From assembly GCA_024195585.1 (NCBI GenBank), contig SWBL01000247.1, forward strand, positions 16,734 to 80,733: a stretch of 64,000 bases of DNA, read 5' to 3'. The translations under genes were made by a program, and so were the position numbers. Shown piece by piece: positions 10,780 through 22,121 of the stretch (position 1 is the first letter of the stretch; each line of letters opens with the position of its first letter). Source of the stretch: Aureobasidium sp. EXF-3400. Taxonomy: Eukaryota; Ascomycota; Dothideomycetes; Dothideales; Saccotheciaceae. The notes under the pieces were generated by a model. That model ran no database searches. It was not told the origin of the DNA and saw only the letters and a list, made by a program, of their open reading frames with translations.

Positions 10780-12260
10780 AAGATTGGGCGAACAATTCAT
10801 ACACCAAGCTGTGAGTCAAAATAGACTCAACAATTGAGCGGATATATCAAGATATTCGTTGAAATATTGAGCTTTTTTCTCGTGCTGTAATCATCGGTCC
10901 TCGTGTCTGAAGACATCCGAAAAGTCGTGTCGCTCAGTGTATCTTGGATGACTTGTGCACAGCCAGAGCATCGTACACCTACCGAGGATTCGAAAATGGA
11001 GGCGACGTCGATAAATCTATCGGAATTCCCAGTTCGTCACTCAGAAGCACCAGTTTAGCTGCAGTGACGATTGTGAACGCTCCTTCTTGTGGTTTTTGCG
11101 AGCCAACTTGCCTTGGTGGAGCCGCTCGCTGTCTCGAGTCTCGCTTTGTAGCTGTCAGTGGTTCTATATTGACTGACCAGATGGTGTGTATGCTCAACAA
11201 AAGGTTCTAAGCGAGGGTGGATAGATGGTAAAGATGGTGATGATTATAAACAAGATCAAATGAAGTCGAAGCAATGCCAAGGCTCTGCCGCAAGAGTCCA
11301 TGCTTCCTGCCACTCCGATCCCACTGAACTTGCCCTCACTGATTCCTCTCTCCTCCTACTCGGTTGAGCAGGCCGACCAACGACTTGACCGGGCTCCGCC
11401 GAAGAGAGCATCATCGACATGGATAGCGTTCCGTTGTTTCGTCGAGTCAGTAGGCTGGGCCGGTGTCGACTCCGTGCTATCCTCTTTTACCACGGGCCAC
11501 GGCAGGAATGAGGTTTACTAGGATTTGACCACGTACGATAGAATGACGTGTCTGCTGCCAATCATTTGCAGGTTGTTGGGGAGTATCACTGAAGTCTGAA
11601 ATCTGAAGTCGTGAGAAATGGCTTTGAATATTGACAAGGTTGCACGGCATCTTTTGTTGTGCCTGCCTGCCACCAGCCACAGTGCGTGCTGCCGTGCATA
11701 TGCATGCATTAAACTTTGTTATTCCCGCCCGAGCAACCGCCTAGATTTCAGGTACCTACCAGCCGCGAAGTGATTCACAACTCCATTAACCTGTTCCTCT
11801 CGCTGGGATCTGCAACTTTATCGAGGACAAGAAGTGCGCGGTTAGGATTACCTCTCGGCTCCCCTCACGGATCTTTCTATTCGCAGAGCCGCGGGCCAGA
11901 CTAAAGATGGACCTAACCACTACTTGCACTTCTTCCGCTGCTCAAAAGCTTTTACCAGCCCATTCGATATGTTAGTAGCCCATGAGCATGGTTGTGTGTA
12001 CATCATCCCGCCCCTGAATTCCTTGATCTTGGGTCAATCGTCTGTGGTTATGGATGGCAGGGTGGATCACTGGATGTGGTTCTTTTCCCAACCATGCAGA
12101 TTTATCGCGATCCCTGCCTTTTCACCCGAGCCCTAGATACAGTCTATCGGTGGTGGCTAGGAGATGCAGTGGTTATATCAACACCGTCCATCTCTGCATG
12201 AACCTGCAAGTGTTCCAACAAGCTTTCGTTCATAGCATCTCTACACTCGTTTAAACAGAG
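10780..12260. other. long intergenic region upstream of the oxidase gene
   Basis: About 1.5 kb holding the 3' region of the FMN dehydrogenase and the promoter of the multicopper-oxidase-like gene. The short frames here have no recognisable composition or homology. No tRNA or repeat found. Confidence 0.5.
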
Positions 12261-13886
12261 ATGGTTTCTTCTACACTCCTCCTGGCCACTTTGGGTGGTC
12301 TTGTCACTCGTTCTTTTGCTCAGTCGTTGTCCGACAATGTCAACGCAGAGGTGACGATCGCATCTGCGGCCACCTCGGTGATCCTCAGTGCCAGTCCTTC
12401 TTCTTCAGGCTCTGCCACATCAAGTGTAGTTCAGCCTGTTACTCAGATATCTGATGGTCAGATCCAATCGCCAGCTCAATCAACCGCCTCCCCTAATGGT
12501 ACATTGACCGCTACCCCTGGCGTTGTCGCATCCAATGCCACATCTACCGTTGATGCCGCCGCAGCCTCCATCAGCCCCAATGGAGGTATACTATACATCG
12601 CACCCAACACTACTACTCCGGATCCGTCCAAGCTGGCGGCACGAAGCGAATGCCAGGCTCTCATGGACAGCCAACTGCCAGGCAAGAACAGTGTTCCTTC
12701 TGCCTTCAAGTTCTCGGGCAACGTGAGAACATACTACGTTACTGCTGAAGAGATTGCCTGGAACTATGCACCTGATGGTTGGGACAACTGGCTCGGTGTG
12801 CCGGTTCAGAACTCTCCTCATGCCGCTGCCGCTGGCTACCTCAACATCACTGGATCTATCGGTGCAAGCTGGGGTCTTGAGTTCCAGAAGGCTGTATACA
12901 AGGGCTACACGGACGACACCTTCACTACCCAGACCGAGCAACCTGCTACCAACGGTATCAACGGTCCTATTCTTCGTGGCGAGGTCGGCGATATGATCCA
13001 AATCATGTTCGTCAACAACTTGTCAAGGAACTACGCATCAATGCACAGCATGGGACTCTACTACGGCAAGCAGTACGAAGGGTCTCTCTACCCCAACACT
13101 ACTGATGGGTCCACACCAAACGTGCAGGAGCAAGATGCTGTTCCTCCTGGTGGATGTGCTGTATACAAATGGATCATCAGTGACTCTCAGGCCCCTGCTC
13201 CCGGGCAGAGCAGTCGTCTCTGGTCATACCACAGCTACGTCAACATGCCATCTGACCTATCTGCCGGACTTTCTGGTCCCATCATTGTCTACAACAGTGG
13301 CGAGATGAACAGCACAATGTCTGCCCATCGTGAATTCGTCGTGACCACGAACACACATTACGAGGCGAAGTCATTCATGGCGGGCAAGAATGCAAAGAAT
13401 GCCAATGTAGACACCAGCAGTCTGCGCTCGATAGGCCATCTTGTTCAACCTTATATCGGCAACGAGTCTTTCTGGGTACCTCAGATGACCAACTTCCCGG
13501 AGGTGCTGCTCAGCGATGCTCAAGGACCCATCTTCTACACGATGAACGGTTACGTGTTCGGCAACGGAGCACCTTACGAGATGTGCCGTGACGACCCAGT
13601 CATCTGGTACGTGATGGCATTCGGAGCAGCATCGCATGTGTTCCACTTACACGGTAGCAACTTCATGTACAATGACATCTGGCAAGCTAGTCAGAACGTC
13701 AATGCTGGAGAGATGTTTACATTCAACATGAATGCTCAGTTGCCCGGCGTTTGGCAACTTATCTGCCATGTTTCTAGCCACAACCTGTATGGTATGCAGC
13801 AGAACTATGTCGTGTATGGAAACGAGGAAGATGGCGAGTCTTGCCCTCTGACCCCACTGACAGCCAAGTTGGCTGGATCGCCTTGA
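12261..13886 (+). CDS. secreted multicopper-oxidase-like protein with incomplete type-3 site
   Basis: Intronless, 541 aa. A signal peptide (residues 1-20, ending SFAQ) precedes a Ser/Thr/Ala-rich linker (about 20-115) and two cupredoxin-type domains resembling the ceruloplasmin/hephaestin branch. Type-1 copper ligands are present in the C-terminal domain (His459, Cys502, His507, Met512), and both type-2 positions are His (262, 462). Three expected type-3 histidines are replaced: HSMG with Met264, YHSY with Tyr326 and ICH with Ile501. If the motifs are aligned correctly, a normal O2-reducing trinuclear centre is unlikely, so it may be an electron-transfer or copper-binding protein. It could also be a fungal subfamily with a different chemistry. 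A decayed partial copy lies at 8183-8345. Confidence 0.85.
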   Translation: MVSSTLLLATLGGLVTRSFAQSLSDNVNAEVTIASAATSVILSASPSSSGSATSSVVQPVTQISDGQIQSPAQSTASPNGTLTATPGVVASNATSTVDAAAASISPNGGILYIAPNTTTPDPSKLAARSECQALMDSQLPGKNSVPSAFKFSGNVRTYYVTAEEIAWNYAPDGWDNWLGVPVQNSPHAAAAGYLNITGSIGASWGLEFQKAVYKGYTDDTFTTQTEQPATNGINGPILRGEVGDMIQIMFVNNLSRNYASMHSMGLYYGKQYEGSLYPNTTDGSTPNVQEQDAVPPGGCAVYKWIISDSQAPAPGQSSRLWSYHSYVNMPSDLSAGLSGPIIVYNSGEMNSTMSAHREFVVTTNTHYEAKSFMAGKNAKNANVDTSSLRSIGHLVQPYIGNESFWVPQMTNFPEVLLSDAQGPIFYTMNGYVFGNGAPYEMCRDDPVIWYVMAFGAASHVFHLHGSNFMYNDIWQASQNVNAGEMFTFNMNAQLPGVWQLICHVSSHNLYGMQQNYVVYGNEEDGESCPLTPLTAKLAGSP

Positions 13887-14394
13887 GCGATGGGAGGATG
13901 AAGGTGTAATATTTTGTATATACAAGGCGGACCTAAGTAATGTTTAGATAGAACGAGTAATGACGACCAAATTGTACCAAGGCTTCTTTTCTCGCCTCTG
14001 TGTAGAGTGGTGTCACAATGTTATGTCTGCGTGTCGACTAAAAGGGGAGGGTGATGGTGACTAGTGCTATGTTGTGCATGAGGCGCTCGGACCAGTTTTC
14101 AGGAAGCGCGAACTCCCTTGACAGGGAAGGAACCTGAAGTGAAGCGCGGTCAACGGTCGTCAAGCAAACGACAATTCATTTCACTCCCTGACACTCCTTC
14201 ACCTTCGTTACTGACGCCGCCATTTCTCTTCGACCGCAATATTCGCATCATCTCATTATACTACACCGTCATCATAGCGCTATAATCCATTCGATCCCGC
14301 GGTGCGCCAACGAGTCGTCATCAACCAGATCCAGGCGTGCGACACGTCAACTCAACATCGCTCGACACAACAACACAACAACCCACACACAGCA
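13887..14394. other. intergenic region
   Basis: 3' end of the oxidase gene and promoter of the RGS/TM gene. An imperfect hairpin-like stretch around CTCCCTTGACAGGGA (14112-14126) is visible. No gene. Confidence 0.45.
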
Positions 14395-15593
14395 ATGGCG
14401 CACCGAACGCCTACGCCCGACATTACCATCCAGCGCAATCGCCTGCCCAACCTTTACGAAGTGCTCAGTCGCCAGACCAAGCCGCCGGTCGATCTGTTCA
14501 GCTTCTACATCTACATGCGCGATGCTCAACGCAGCGTCGATTATCTCGATTTCTGGTACACAACAATCCCACTGGTCGCCTAAACATGCTCCTCAAGACT
14601 AACCCTCAATCGCAGGCTGGATGTATCTCAACACATGTCGCTATGCCGACACTATGTCCGTGGTCTTCACCGAAGTGTACTAGCAGAAACACCAGAACTG
14701 GAGAAGGGCGGCAGCAAGCGTAGTTCGCAAATCCTGGACCAATACGACGACAGTGGCCTGGCCGGTCCCAGCGGCAACGACAAAGACCCTCGTGTTTCTG
14801 CCTTCTTGCGCGGTGACAACGGCAGCATGCACTCGCCCAGCCAATCTCTCGGTAGCAACAACTTTGATCCGCAAAACCCTCGCCGTAGCATGGTCGACAG
14901 CACCCAAGACACCAGCCCATACACCCAGGACCAGTCTCCCACCGGTACTACCGTTTCTAGACAAGACATCCGTGCCAGCGCTGAGAAGATCTTGTACACC
15001 TACCTGCTTCAGGGCTCCGAACGCGAGATTATCATCCCCATCGGAATCCTCGAACAAGTCACAGACTCGATTGAGAACCAAGGCCGCGACGACCCCGAAG
15101 TCTTCGACAGTGCCAAGGACTACGTCTTTCAAGCTATGGAGCGTGATGCCTTCCCTGGATTTCTTCGTGCAAAGGCCCTGGGCAACATTGTACAGCCCAG
15201 CATGATGTTGAGACTGGTCGTCGGTCTGATTGCTCTGTTTGCTGCCATCTGGACAGCTTTCGTCCTCATCTTCCTTGACATGAGCAGAAGCACAAGGTGC
15301 TGGGTACGTGAATTTGCTTTTGTTTTATTGACGAACCCGTGTTGACAATTATCCAGGTCATCTTGCCCTTCACCATTGCCATCTACTTCCTCGTCTCACA
15401 CCAATACATGCTTGACCCCATCCAAGCGCTTCTGGGCTACTCGGAATATACCTTTGCCAAATACTTCAAGGTCAAGGAGAATTTCGTCCACCGCCTACTC
15501 ACCCGCAGAACTATGATGTGTCTTATGTGGATTGCCATCATTGACGCCGCCGTCTGTTGTCTCTTCATCTTCGTTCCTGGAAAGAGACTGTGA
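14395..15593 (+). CDS. RGS-domain membrane protein, Rax1-like, 3 exons
   Basis: Exons 14395-14555, 14616-15303 and 15357-15593 give 361 aa. The N-terminal part (LPNLYEVLSRQTKPPVDLFSFYIYM...LDFWLDVSQH) and the block IRASAEKILYTYLLQGSEREIIIP...DAKDYVF-type region form a split RGS fold, separated by a Ser/Asn-rich insert. Three hydrophobic segments near the C-terminus (about 260-285, 290-310 and 335-355) are membrane spans. Domain order matches yeast Rax1, which marks cell poles for bud-site selection, and the plasma-membrane RGS proteins of filamentous fungi. Exon junctions restore FWLDVSQH and CWVILPF. The exact orthologue is inferred from layout. Confidence 0.75.
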
Positions 15594-16587
15594 TCGATGG
15601 AATCACTCAAAAAGCCCATCGCTTGAGGTGATGGATGACACCCACTACTTTCTATTCGCTCACTACCGACCATTGTTATGCCCTTCGACGCTTTGTCACT
15701 CTACTTCATGTCATTATTCTTCCTTCTGTTCTTCTTCATACCCTCTTCTTATCTGATACCTCTTTTCCTTTTTTTCTTTTGATCTCTCTAGAGGCGTGGC
15801 GTTTTCTGTTGATCTGGGGTTTGGAGCAAACAAAGTCTTTAGCTGTTCCTCCCTTGACTATTTCTAGCGAAAATGAAAACTTGGTTAATGTCTTTCTTCT
15901 CTGCCATGATTTAAATCAAACGGTGTCGTTGTTCTCGTTCTTACCAGAGGGATTCAGCCGTCATTGCCCATTCAAAGCTCAGCTTCTTGGTGCATGCATA
16001 GCTCTTTCCCTCAACTATGAAAATGCACAAGACTTCCAGAAACAGAATAGTGTCTACCGGAAGCCACCACTATCCAGATATCTCTCCGGACTTGCCTGTA
16101 GCCTCGAACCTGACCCTCCTCAGAGCTTGTTTCCCGCTTTATGTGTCAATATGGAGAGAAGTACAAGGTTCTCTCGTGGTAGAACAGGTACCGGTAAGTT
16201 GTCATCTTTGTCTTGCTGCTCGCAGTGCTGCAGAAGGATTGTCTTGAGCAGGAGAAGCTGTAAGAGCTCATAGTACATGTCAATGGCTTCGAATGGGATG
16301 ACGTGAACCTTATACCGTGATATAGTGTATAGTTCCAAAACCCTGTGCCTCGATCGCCGTTCATGATGGCAATCTTGAGCCTTCCTTATTGATCCGGAAC
16401 GATTGAGCACAATCTTGCACTCACCTCGACGATGGACAAGGCTGCCATCTTCTGTAGCTCTCCGTCCCGACGACTAAGCGAATGGAAGCCTTGTCCAATC
16501 GCATAAATACGACTCTATCATCACCATCAGTCGAGAGACACACATTTCCCCTAGCGATTCCACCATTTGACCCTCGACACTGCCACC
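15594..16587. other. intergenic region, T-rich 3' flank
   Basis: Pyrimidine-rich 3' flank of the Rax1-like gene and promoter of the Clr2-like gene. A 212-codon open frame starting at 15635 is low-complexity with no recognisable domain, and I do not call it. Confidence 0.45.
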
Positions 16588-17365
16588 ATGGCAGATCCTC
16601 CTCCAACCCCCACCGAGCTCAGCATCAAAAATCAAAGCACCTTCATCCTCTGGTTCCACCACTGCTACATCGGCTGCCCATCAGCTTACCACACAACTCC
16701 TCCCTCGCCTGACATCACCTACATTCTCTCTTCCTTTGAGGATGATCTTTGGGCCGACACCAGCACTCTCGATGCCAAAGACGTCAAGATCTGGAGATTG
16801 GACTTGATGAGCAACAGCGACGGAGACGAGACCAAAAGGTCGCAGAAGCAGGGTGATGTGATGGCGAGTGTGGAAAGAGTAGAGGGATGGTTAAACAGCG
16901 TCGAGAAGGAGTGTGAGAAGTTGTTTGATGGTGAGTTACCCCCTCCTTCCCTGTCAACCTGTTGCATCAGCCATCGTGCATTACGACCGTTACTAGAGAG
17001 GTGGTGACTAACAGCAAGCAGACTTCACAACCCCCTACATCTTCTACAACCCCAATGACACCAATCCCTCACGTCAAGGAGGCACACACATCTTCAACAA
17101 TCCCACCGACGCAATCAAAAGCCTACCCCCTGGATACGCATTGATGCACAGAACCCGCGACGATCAAAAGAATCGCCAGGGAGACTTGCATCTCTGGGGT
17201 CATCCTTCTGGCAAGGAGTTCAACTCTGCTAAGAGGTTTGTGGTTCATTTGAAGTGGTTGGTTGAGGGGAAGAAGGGAGAGTGTGGTTGTGTGCTTTGTA
17301 GTCCTCCTCCACCTAAGCCAAAGAAGGCAAAGAAGGAAGAAGAAGAGGAGGAAGAGGAAGAATAA
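16588..17365 (+). CDS. Clr2-like (transcription-silencing domain) protein, 2 exons
   Basis: Exons 16588-16930 and 17022-17365 give 228 aa. The ATG at 16588 has a strong GCCACC context and is preferred to one 21 nt upstream. The C-terminal half reads LPPGYALMHR...LHLWGHPSGKEFNSAKRFVVHLKWL...CGCVLC, which resembles the N-terminal Clr2 domain of fungal heterochromatin-silencing proteins (GHPSG core, then CxC..C). It ends in a Pro-Lys stretch and a poly-Glu tail. It is far shorter than fission yeast Clr2, so it may be a stand-alone domain protein; a role in chromatin is inference. The GT-AG intron has a CTAAC branch site just before the acceptor. Confidence 0.6.
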
Positions 17366-17532
17366 GGTGACGGGAAATAGAAAGTGGCATTTTCATATTG
17401 CTGCTATGGTCATGATAGAAGAGAACAAGGAGGGGGTATCGCAAGAATGGAAGAGAAGAACAAAGTAGAGCCACAACGCCAGTCCACAAACCTCACGGGA
17501 GGATACAAGAAACAAATCAGACGTCATGCTTT

Positions 17533-18804
17533 TCACTTGCCAACCTCTGCAAAGTGCTCCTGCTCGATATAACTCCACTCTGGCACATCCTTGACCTTCT
17601 TCCACAGCTCTTTCTCCAATTTAATGGCAGCTTTGTGGTATGGTGTTTGCTCGGCATTATAACGTCTGCAGTTGACACAAATAAGAGTTGCGTCTCTGAT
17701 GAAGTCCTCGGGAGTTTCGTAGGCGTCGTTTTCGAGTTTTTGTTCCATGGTGCTGAGGTCCATGGGTTGTTTGATAACTTCGTAGTAATCGAGAACTTCG
17801 TCTTTGTTGACGGGTTGAAGGAAGGGCCAAGCATGGGTGCTGTTCTGAAGGGCGGAGAGGAGGTGCATGAGTTGAGAGTGGTTGGGATTGTGGCGGGGTT
17901 GACGAGCAAGGGCGTCCATGTCAAGACTCCAACCAGTTTCCTTGATGGCGGATATTGTGAGGGGGTCGATGGATGGCAGTGCATCGCCTTTTTTCAAGCC
18001 TTTCCACTGAGCTGGCGGAGGGTGGACTTCGAAGGACTTCGAGACGGCCTTGATCTTTGCGTGAACAGCGGCTTTTTGTTTGAGAAGTAGACGACCAGAC
18101 TCAAGATAGCGAATTTTTGGGAGCATGCTACACTGCATGATGGTTCCTCCCTCGTAATCCTTGATGTAGCCCATCCACCGCGGCCGTTCGAGGGTAATCT
18201 CCTTGGTGAAGCCTTGCTTTTTGAAGTAGCCGATAGCGTAGTTGTCGGCGTAGGTCAGGAAGTGCATGACGTCCGAGGTGGCCTTGACATAATCTTTCAA
18301 ATGCGACATGAGGTGTGCGCCGTAACCTTTGACTTGCTGATCGCTGCTTATAGCGCAGAAGACGATTTCGGCGAACTGACGGCCCTTGAAGGGCCTGTAG
18401 GTGATGCCACCTACAACTTCCAGAGGCTTCTTGACGATAGCCATGGACAAGTGGGTGCGGTCGTAGACGAGGCGGGCGATGTAGTCCTTGGGCATCTTAG
18501 GCAGTTGTTTTTGGAAGATACACTTGAGGCCTGTCAAGATGATGTAGCTCTCGTGGTCGCCATCGTTGTTGACGGCTCGGAACTCGATCTCGCCATTGCG
18601 CTCCTCGATGACGGCGGGTTTCTCGGGGAATGGAACTACGCGTGGTGCTGTAGACTGGACGGCGTCTCCGGTGTCGTGTTCAAGGGTGGGTGTGGGCGAC
18701 GTTGACGACTTGAAGCGCTTGCTGTCCGTCACAGACTCGTCGGGCGACTCGGCTTTACGCTTGGCTGTAGACGTGGCCTCGTCCTTGACGACTGCTGGCG
18801 CCAT
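17533..18804 (-). CDS. GCN5: histone acetyltransferase Gcn5 (SAGA/ADA catalytic subunit)
   Basis: 423 aa, intronless, close to yeast Gcn5 (439 aa). It acetylates histone H3 lysines within SAGA/ADA co-activator complexes in the nucleus. The GNAT acetyltransferase domain spans about 85-250, with the catalytic Glu146 in FAEIVFCAI, acetyl-CoA loop QVKGYG (157-162), and [18 protein letters not shown]. The C-terminal bromodomain (about 315-415) has WPFLQPV, the [12 protein letters not shown] block and the acetyl-lysine-binding Asn in NCRRYN. The N-terminus is Ser/Lys-rich and disordered. All catalytic features are intact. Confidence 0.96.
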   Translation of the reverse strand: MAPAVVKDEATSTAKRKAESPDESVTDSKRFKSSTSPTPTLEHDTGDAVQSTAPRVVPFPEKPAVIEERNGEIEFRAVNNDGDHESYIILTGLKCIFQKQLPKMPKDYIARLVYDRTHLSMAIVKKPLEVVGGITYRPFKGRQFAEIVFCAISSDQQVKGYGAHLMSHLKDYVKATSDVMHFLTYADNYAIGYFKKQGFTKEITLERPRWMGYIKDYEGGTIMQCSMLPKIRYLESGRLLLKQKAAVHAKIKAVSKSFEVHPPPAQWKGLKKGDALPSIDPLTISAIKETGWSLDMDALARQPRHNPNHSQLMHLLSALQNSTHAWPFLQPVNKDEVLDYYEVIKQPMDLSTMEQKLENDAYETPEDFIRDATLICVNCRRYNAEQTPYHKAAIKLEKELWKKVKDVPEWSYIEQEHFAEVGK

Positions 18805-19349
18805 GATGCTTTGTCCTTGTCCTGCTGTCAGACGCGCCGCTGTCGCTCGTCGTTCGTCACTCGCATGTGAAGGTCAAGAGCTCGGACCTGCTGCCATCTG
18901 CGGAGAAATCTCTTGGCGTTTGCCTACTTCTCATCCTTTCTAGACACCACAGTTGCTTGTCTTGCCGCTGATCGAAGACTTTGAGCAACCGTTTCCCGAT
19001 GGATTGTCCTGCAGCCTTGTGCGAGTCTTTGATATACTGTTACTTCCACGTAAGCTAAGATGAAACAAACTCATCAGGGTATAGGCAGCAACCCGTGACA
19101 TGGTCAGACATGAATGGCTGCCTGGCTGTAAAAGCAACTACCCCCAGCGTAAGTCTGACTCTCTCTTTCCACGTACGACCTTTCTTTCACATCTGTCTCT
19201 TTCATACAGTTTTGGGTTCTCTTGGCAAATTCAGATAGCAAACACCTCGCGCTTCGTCTCCCAACTCCTTCCAACATACATAAATACCCCTTCAAACTCT
19301 CAATTCTTTCCATCACATCTACCACCTCTCGCACCGAGAGCCCCACATC
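18805..19349. other. divergent promoter region, Gcn5 / VIT-VWA gene
   Basis: Shared upstream region of two divergent genes. A pyrimidine-rich tract precedes the plus-strand ATG at 19350. No gene seen. Confidence 0.5.
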
Positions 19350-22121
19350 ATGTCTTTTGGCAACCACATCTGTGGCTGTTACTACATAGCTTCCTATGAC
19401 AGACGCACCTACCTTCCTCAGGTTCATCTGGACTCCCACACCACCATTACCCCTCTCTACTCTACCACGAAACTCTCCCAAACCTTCCAAAATCCCACTG
19501 CAGACCAACTCCCAGAAACTCGCTACACTTTCCCCCTCTATGATGGTGTCACCGTGACTGCCTTCTCATGTGCCATTGGTGACAAAGTCATCAAGGGCCA
19601 TGTTGAACAAAAGGAGCAAGCTCGCAAGACCTTTAACAACGCCGTCAGCAGAGGCGAAACCGCTGGTCTTCTGGAATCTCTTCCCACCGGCGTCTTTGGA
19701 GTCACCCTTGGGAACATCCCCGCAAACACATCCATTCAAGTTGATATCATCTATGGAGGTGAGCTCAAGCACGATGCCCAGATCGACGGTCTGCGCTACG
19801 TTCTGCCAATCTCGATCGCTCGCCGTTACGGCTCTTACCCCGGCACACTTCTTCAAGTTGATTCAGCAGTTGCCAAGGGCATGAAGATTACTGTCGATAT
19901 CGACATGGAAGGCTCCACCATTCGCAAAGTTCAGTGTCCTTCTGACCACCCCATCGCCTTGGACATGAACACCCTTTCTACCACCCTTGGTTCTACTCCT
20001 GATATGTCAAAGGCATCAGTAACGTTGACCCACGGCACAACCGAACTTCTTACGGATTTCGTCTTGCAAATCCTGATCGACGACATCGGTTCCCCAAAGG
20101 CCATCCTCGAGAAGCACTCGCTGCCTGGTCGTCAAGCCCTCATGGCGACATTCGTTCCACGCTTCAACATCAAAGCCATCAGACCGGAAATTATCTTCAT
20201 CGCAGATCAAAGTGGTAGTATGCGAGGCACCAAGAACACTGCTCTCGTTGCTGCCCTGAAGACATTCCTCAAGTCTCTGCCATCCGGTGTTCGCTTCAAC
20301 ATCTGCGCTTTCGGATCACACCACAGTTTCCTTTGGCAAAAGAGCGTCCCTTACAACCAGGAAAACTTCGACCTAGCTCTTGGCTTCGTCCAGGGCTTTA
20401 CTGCCAGCTATGGTGGCACAGAGCTCTTGTCTCCTGTCAAGGCCGCCTTTGAATCGCATCACCCCGACATGCCCTTGGAGCTCGTTGTTCTGACCGATGG
20501 TCAAATCTATGCTGAGTCTCAACTCTTCCATTACATCAACAGCCAGATTCATGAAAAGAAGGTCGATGCCCGTTGCTTTGTGCTCGGTGTTGGCAGTAAT
20601 GTCTCTCACACTTTGGTTGAAGGTTTCGCTCGCGCTGGTAACGGCGTTTCTCAGTTCATCACTGACGATGAGGTCATGGACTTCAAGGTCATCCGTATGC
20701 TGAAGGCCGCTTTGTATCCCCATGTCAAGGACTATCGCTTGGAGATCAAGTACGATGACGTCGAGGAGGATTTCGAGATGATCGAGAGCGTGATGCCCAA
20801 GCAGGCGGCGGAAACTGCTAATCCTACTGTTCAGTCCAAGGCGCCGATCTCGTTGTTTAACCCGTCTGCCGACCTCAGCGATGCACCCGATGAGGACGCT
20901 GATCGCTATGCTCATCTTCCAAACATCGCCGTCCCCAAAATCATCCAAGCACCTCACGTCATCTTTCCTCTGTTGCCCTACAGCCGCACTACTGTGTACC
21001 TACTTCTACAAGACATGGAAAAGATTCCCAAGTCTGTCGTGCTACACGGTACCTGCCCTGACGGCCCGCTGACGCTGGAGATTCCTATCAAGAAAATTGA
21101 CAACCCCAATTACACTGTCAACACTCTCACAGCCAAGCGAGTCATCCAGGAACTTGAAGAAGGCAGAGGCTGGTTGAAGACCGCACAGGAGGGTACCGAG
21201 CTGATCAAGGACAAACACTCCTCCCGTTTTGATGAGCTTGTTGAGAAGGAAGTCGTCCGTCTCGGTATCGACTACCAAGTTGCCAACAAATGGTGCTCCT
21301 TCGTTGCCGTCGAGCCTAACAACAATGGTCAGGGGACTACTGAGAACGAGATTGAGCAGGAATCTAGTCCCGGATCTGACATTGCCCATCGAAAGGCTAA
21401 GAAACCTCGCTACAAGAAGAAAATGGCCGCTTCATACAGGTCTAATGTGATTGAGGACGAGGATTACGATTCTGATTTGCGGCAGTATAGCATGGTGCAG
21501 CCTCAGATGCAGCAGGCTCAGACGGCGCAGATGCCCGTACACCCTCGCTCGTTCAGAGACGTAGCCGTCATGCGAAGTGCACCTCCCGCCCGTGCTGTTT
21601 ATGGAAGAGGTGGAAGAGCACCAGGTGCATCTCCATCTCTTCCACCTATGTCCTTTCAATGTGCAGCTCCTGCACCTGCCGCCGCTCCATGTGCATCTGC
21701 TGCTCCTTCCGCTCCTCCGGAAGCTTTTCGCTCGTTTGCCTCTTCCGCCTCATATCCCATGGCATTCGATCTCGAAGACACACCTTTTGATTCCGAGCAG
21801 GTTTCTGCCATTCCTACCAACGACACTTTGGCAGCTGTCCGTGCGCTTGTTGACCTCCAGTCATTCGATGGCCATTGGGACTGCAATGAGGCTCTCAATA
21901 CCTTCTTCGCCCGTGAAGTTGTCAAGATGAAGGATGCTGGAGCTCAAGAGAACCCAGTTCTGGCTACTGTGTTGGTGCTAGCATGGTTGAAGACCTCGGC
22001 AGCTCAGTACTTCGATCTATGGGAGATGGTTGCGGACAAGGGTACTGCATGGCTGTCGACTCAGGAAAACTCCGAGCTACTTATGAACACTGCCATGAGC
22101 ACTATCAAGGACCGCACTTGA
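19350..22121 (+). CDS. VIT and von Willebrand factor A domain protein
   Basis: 923 aa, intronless. The N-terminal VIT domain (about 20-150) carries the characteristic YTFPLYDGVTVTAFSC...GHVEQKEQARKTF and LGNIPANTSIQVDIIY stretches. The VWA domain (about 275-450) has an intact MIDAS metal site: DQSGS starting at Asp286, a Thr in GGTELLSP, and Asp in VLTDGQ. The C-terminal half holds a basic patch, a Gln/Pro/Ala-rich low-complexity region and a final helical domain (DTLAAVRALVDLQSFDGHW). The layout is the same as inter-alpha-trypsin-inhibitor heavy-chain-like and PARP4-like VIT-VWA proteins, common but uncharacterised in fungi. No signal peptide, so probably intracellular. Confidence 0.9.
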   Translation: MSFGNHICGCYYIASYDRRTYLPQVHLDSHTTITPLYSTTKLSQTFQNPTADQLPETRYTFPLYDGVTVTAFSCAIGDKVIKGHVEQKEQARKTFNNAVSRGETAGLLESLPTGVFGVTLGNIPANTSIQVDIIYGGELKHDAQIDGLRYVLPISIARRYGSYPGTLLQVDSAVAKGMKITVDIDMEGSTIRKVQCPSDHPIALDMNTLSTTLGSTPDMSKASVTLTHGTTELLTDFVLQILIDDIGSPKAILEKHSLPGRQALMATFVPRFNIKAIRPEIIFIADQSGSMRGTKNTALVAALKTFLKSLPSGVRFNICAFGSHHSFLWQKSVPYNQENFDLALGFVQGFTASYGGTELLSPVKAAFESHHPDMPLELVVLTDGQIYAESQLFHYINSQIHEKKVDARCFVLGVGSNVSHTLVEGFARAGNGVSQFITDDEVMDFKVIRMLKAALYPHVKDYRLEIKYDDVEEDFEMIESVMPKQAAETANPTVQSKAPISLFNPSADLSDAPDEDADRYAHLPNIAVPKIIQAPHVIFPLLPYSRTTVYLLLQDMEKIPKSVVLHGTCPDGPLTLEIPIKKIDNPNYTVNTLTAKRVIQELEEGRGWLKTAQEGTELIKDKHSSRFDELVEKEVVRLGIDYQVANKWCSFVAVEPNNNGQGTTENEIEQESSPGSDIAHRKAKKPRYKKKMAASYRSNVIEDEDYDSDLRQYSMVQPQMQQAQTAQMPVHPRSFRDVAVMRSAPPARAVYGRGGRAPGASPSLPPMSFQCAAPAPAAAPCASAAPSAPPEAFRSFASSASYPMAFDLEDTPFDSEQVSAIPTNDTLAAVRALVDLQSFDGHWDCNEALNTFFAREVVKMKDAGAQENPVLATVLVLAWLKTSAAQYFDLWEMVADKGTAWLSTQENSELLMNTAMSTIKDRT

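Noticed and set aside
15635..16273. 212-codon open frame after the Rax1-like gene
   Set aside because: Composition is that of a T-rich 3' flank, with no domain, no conserved pattern and no good start context.
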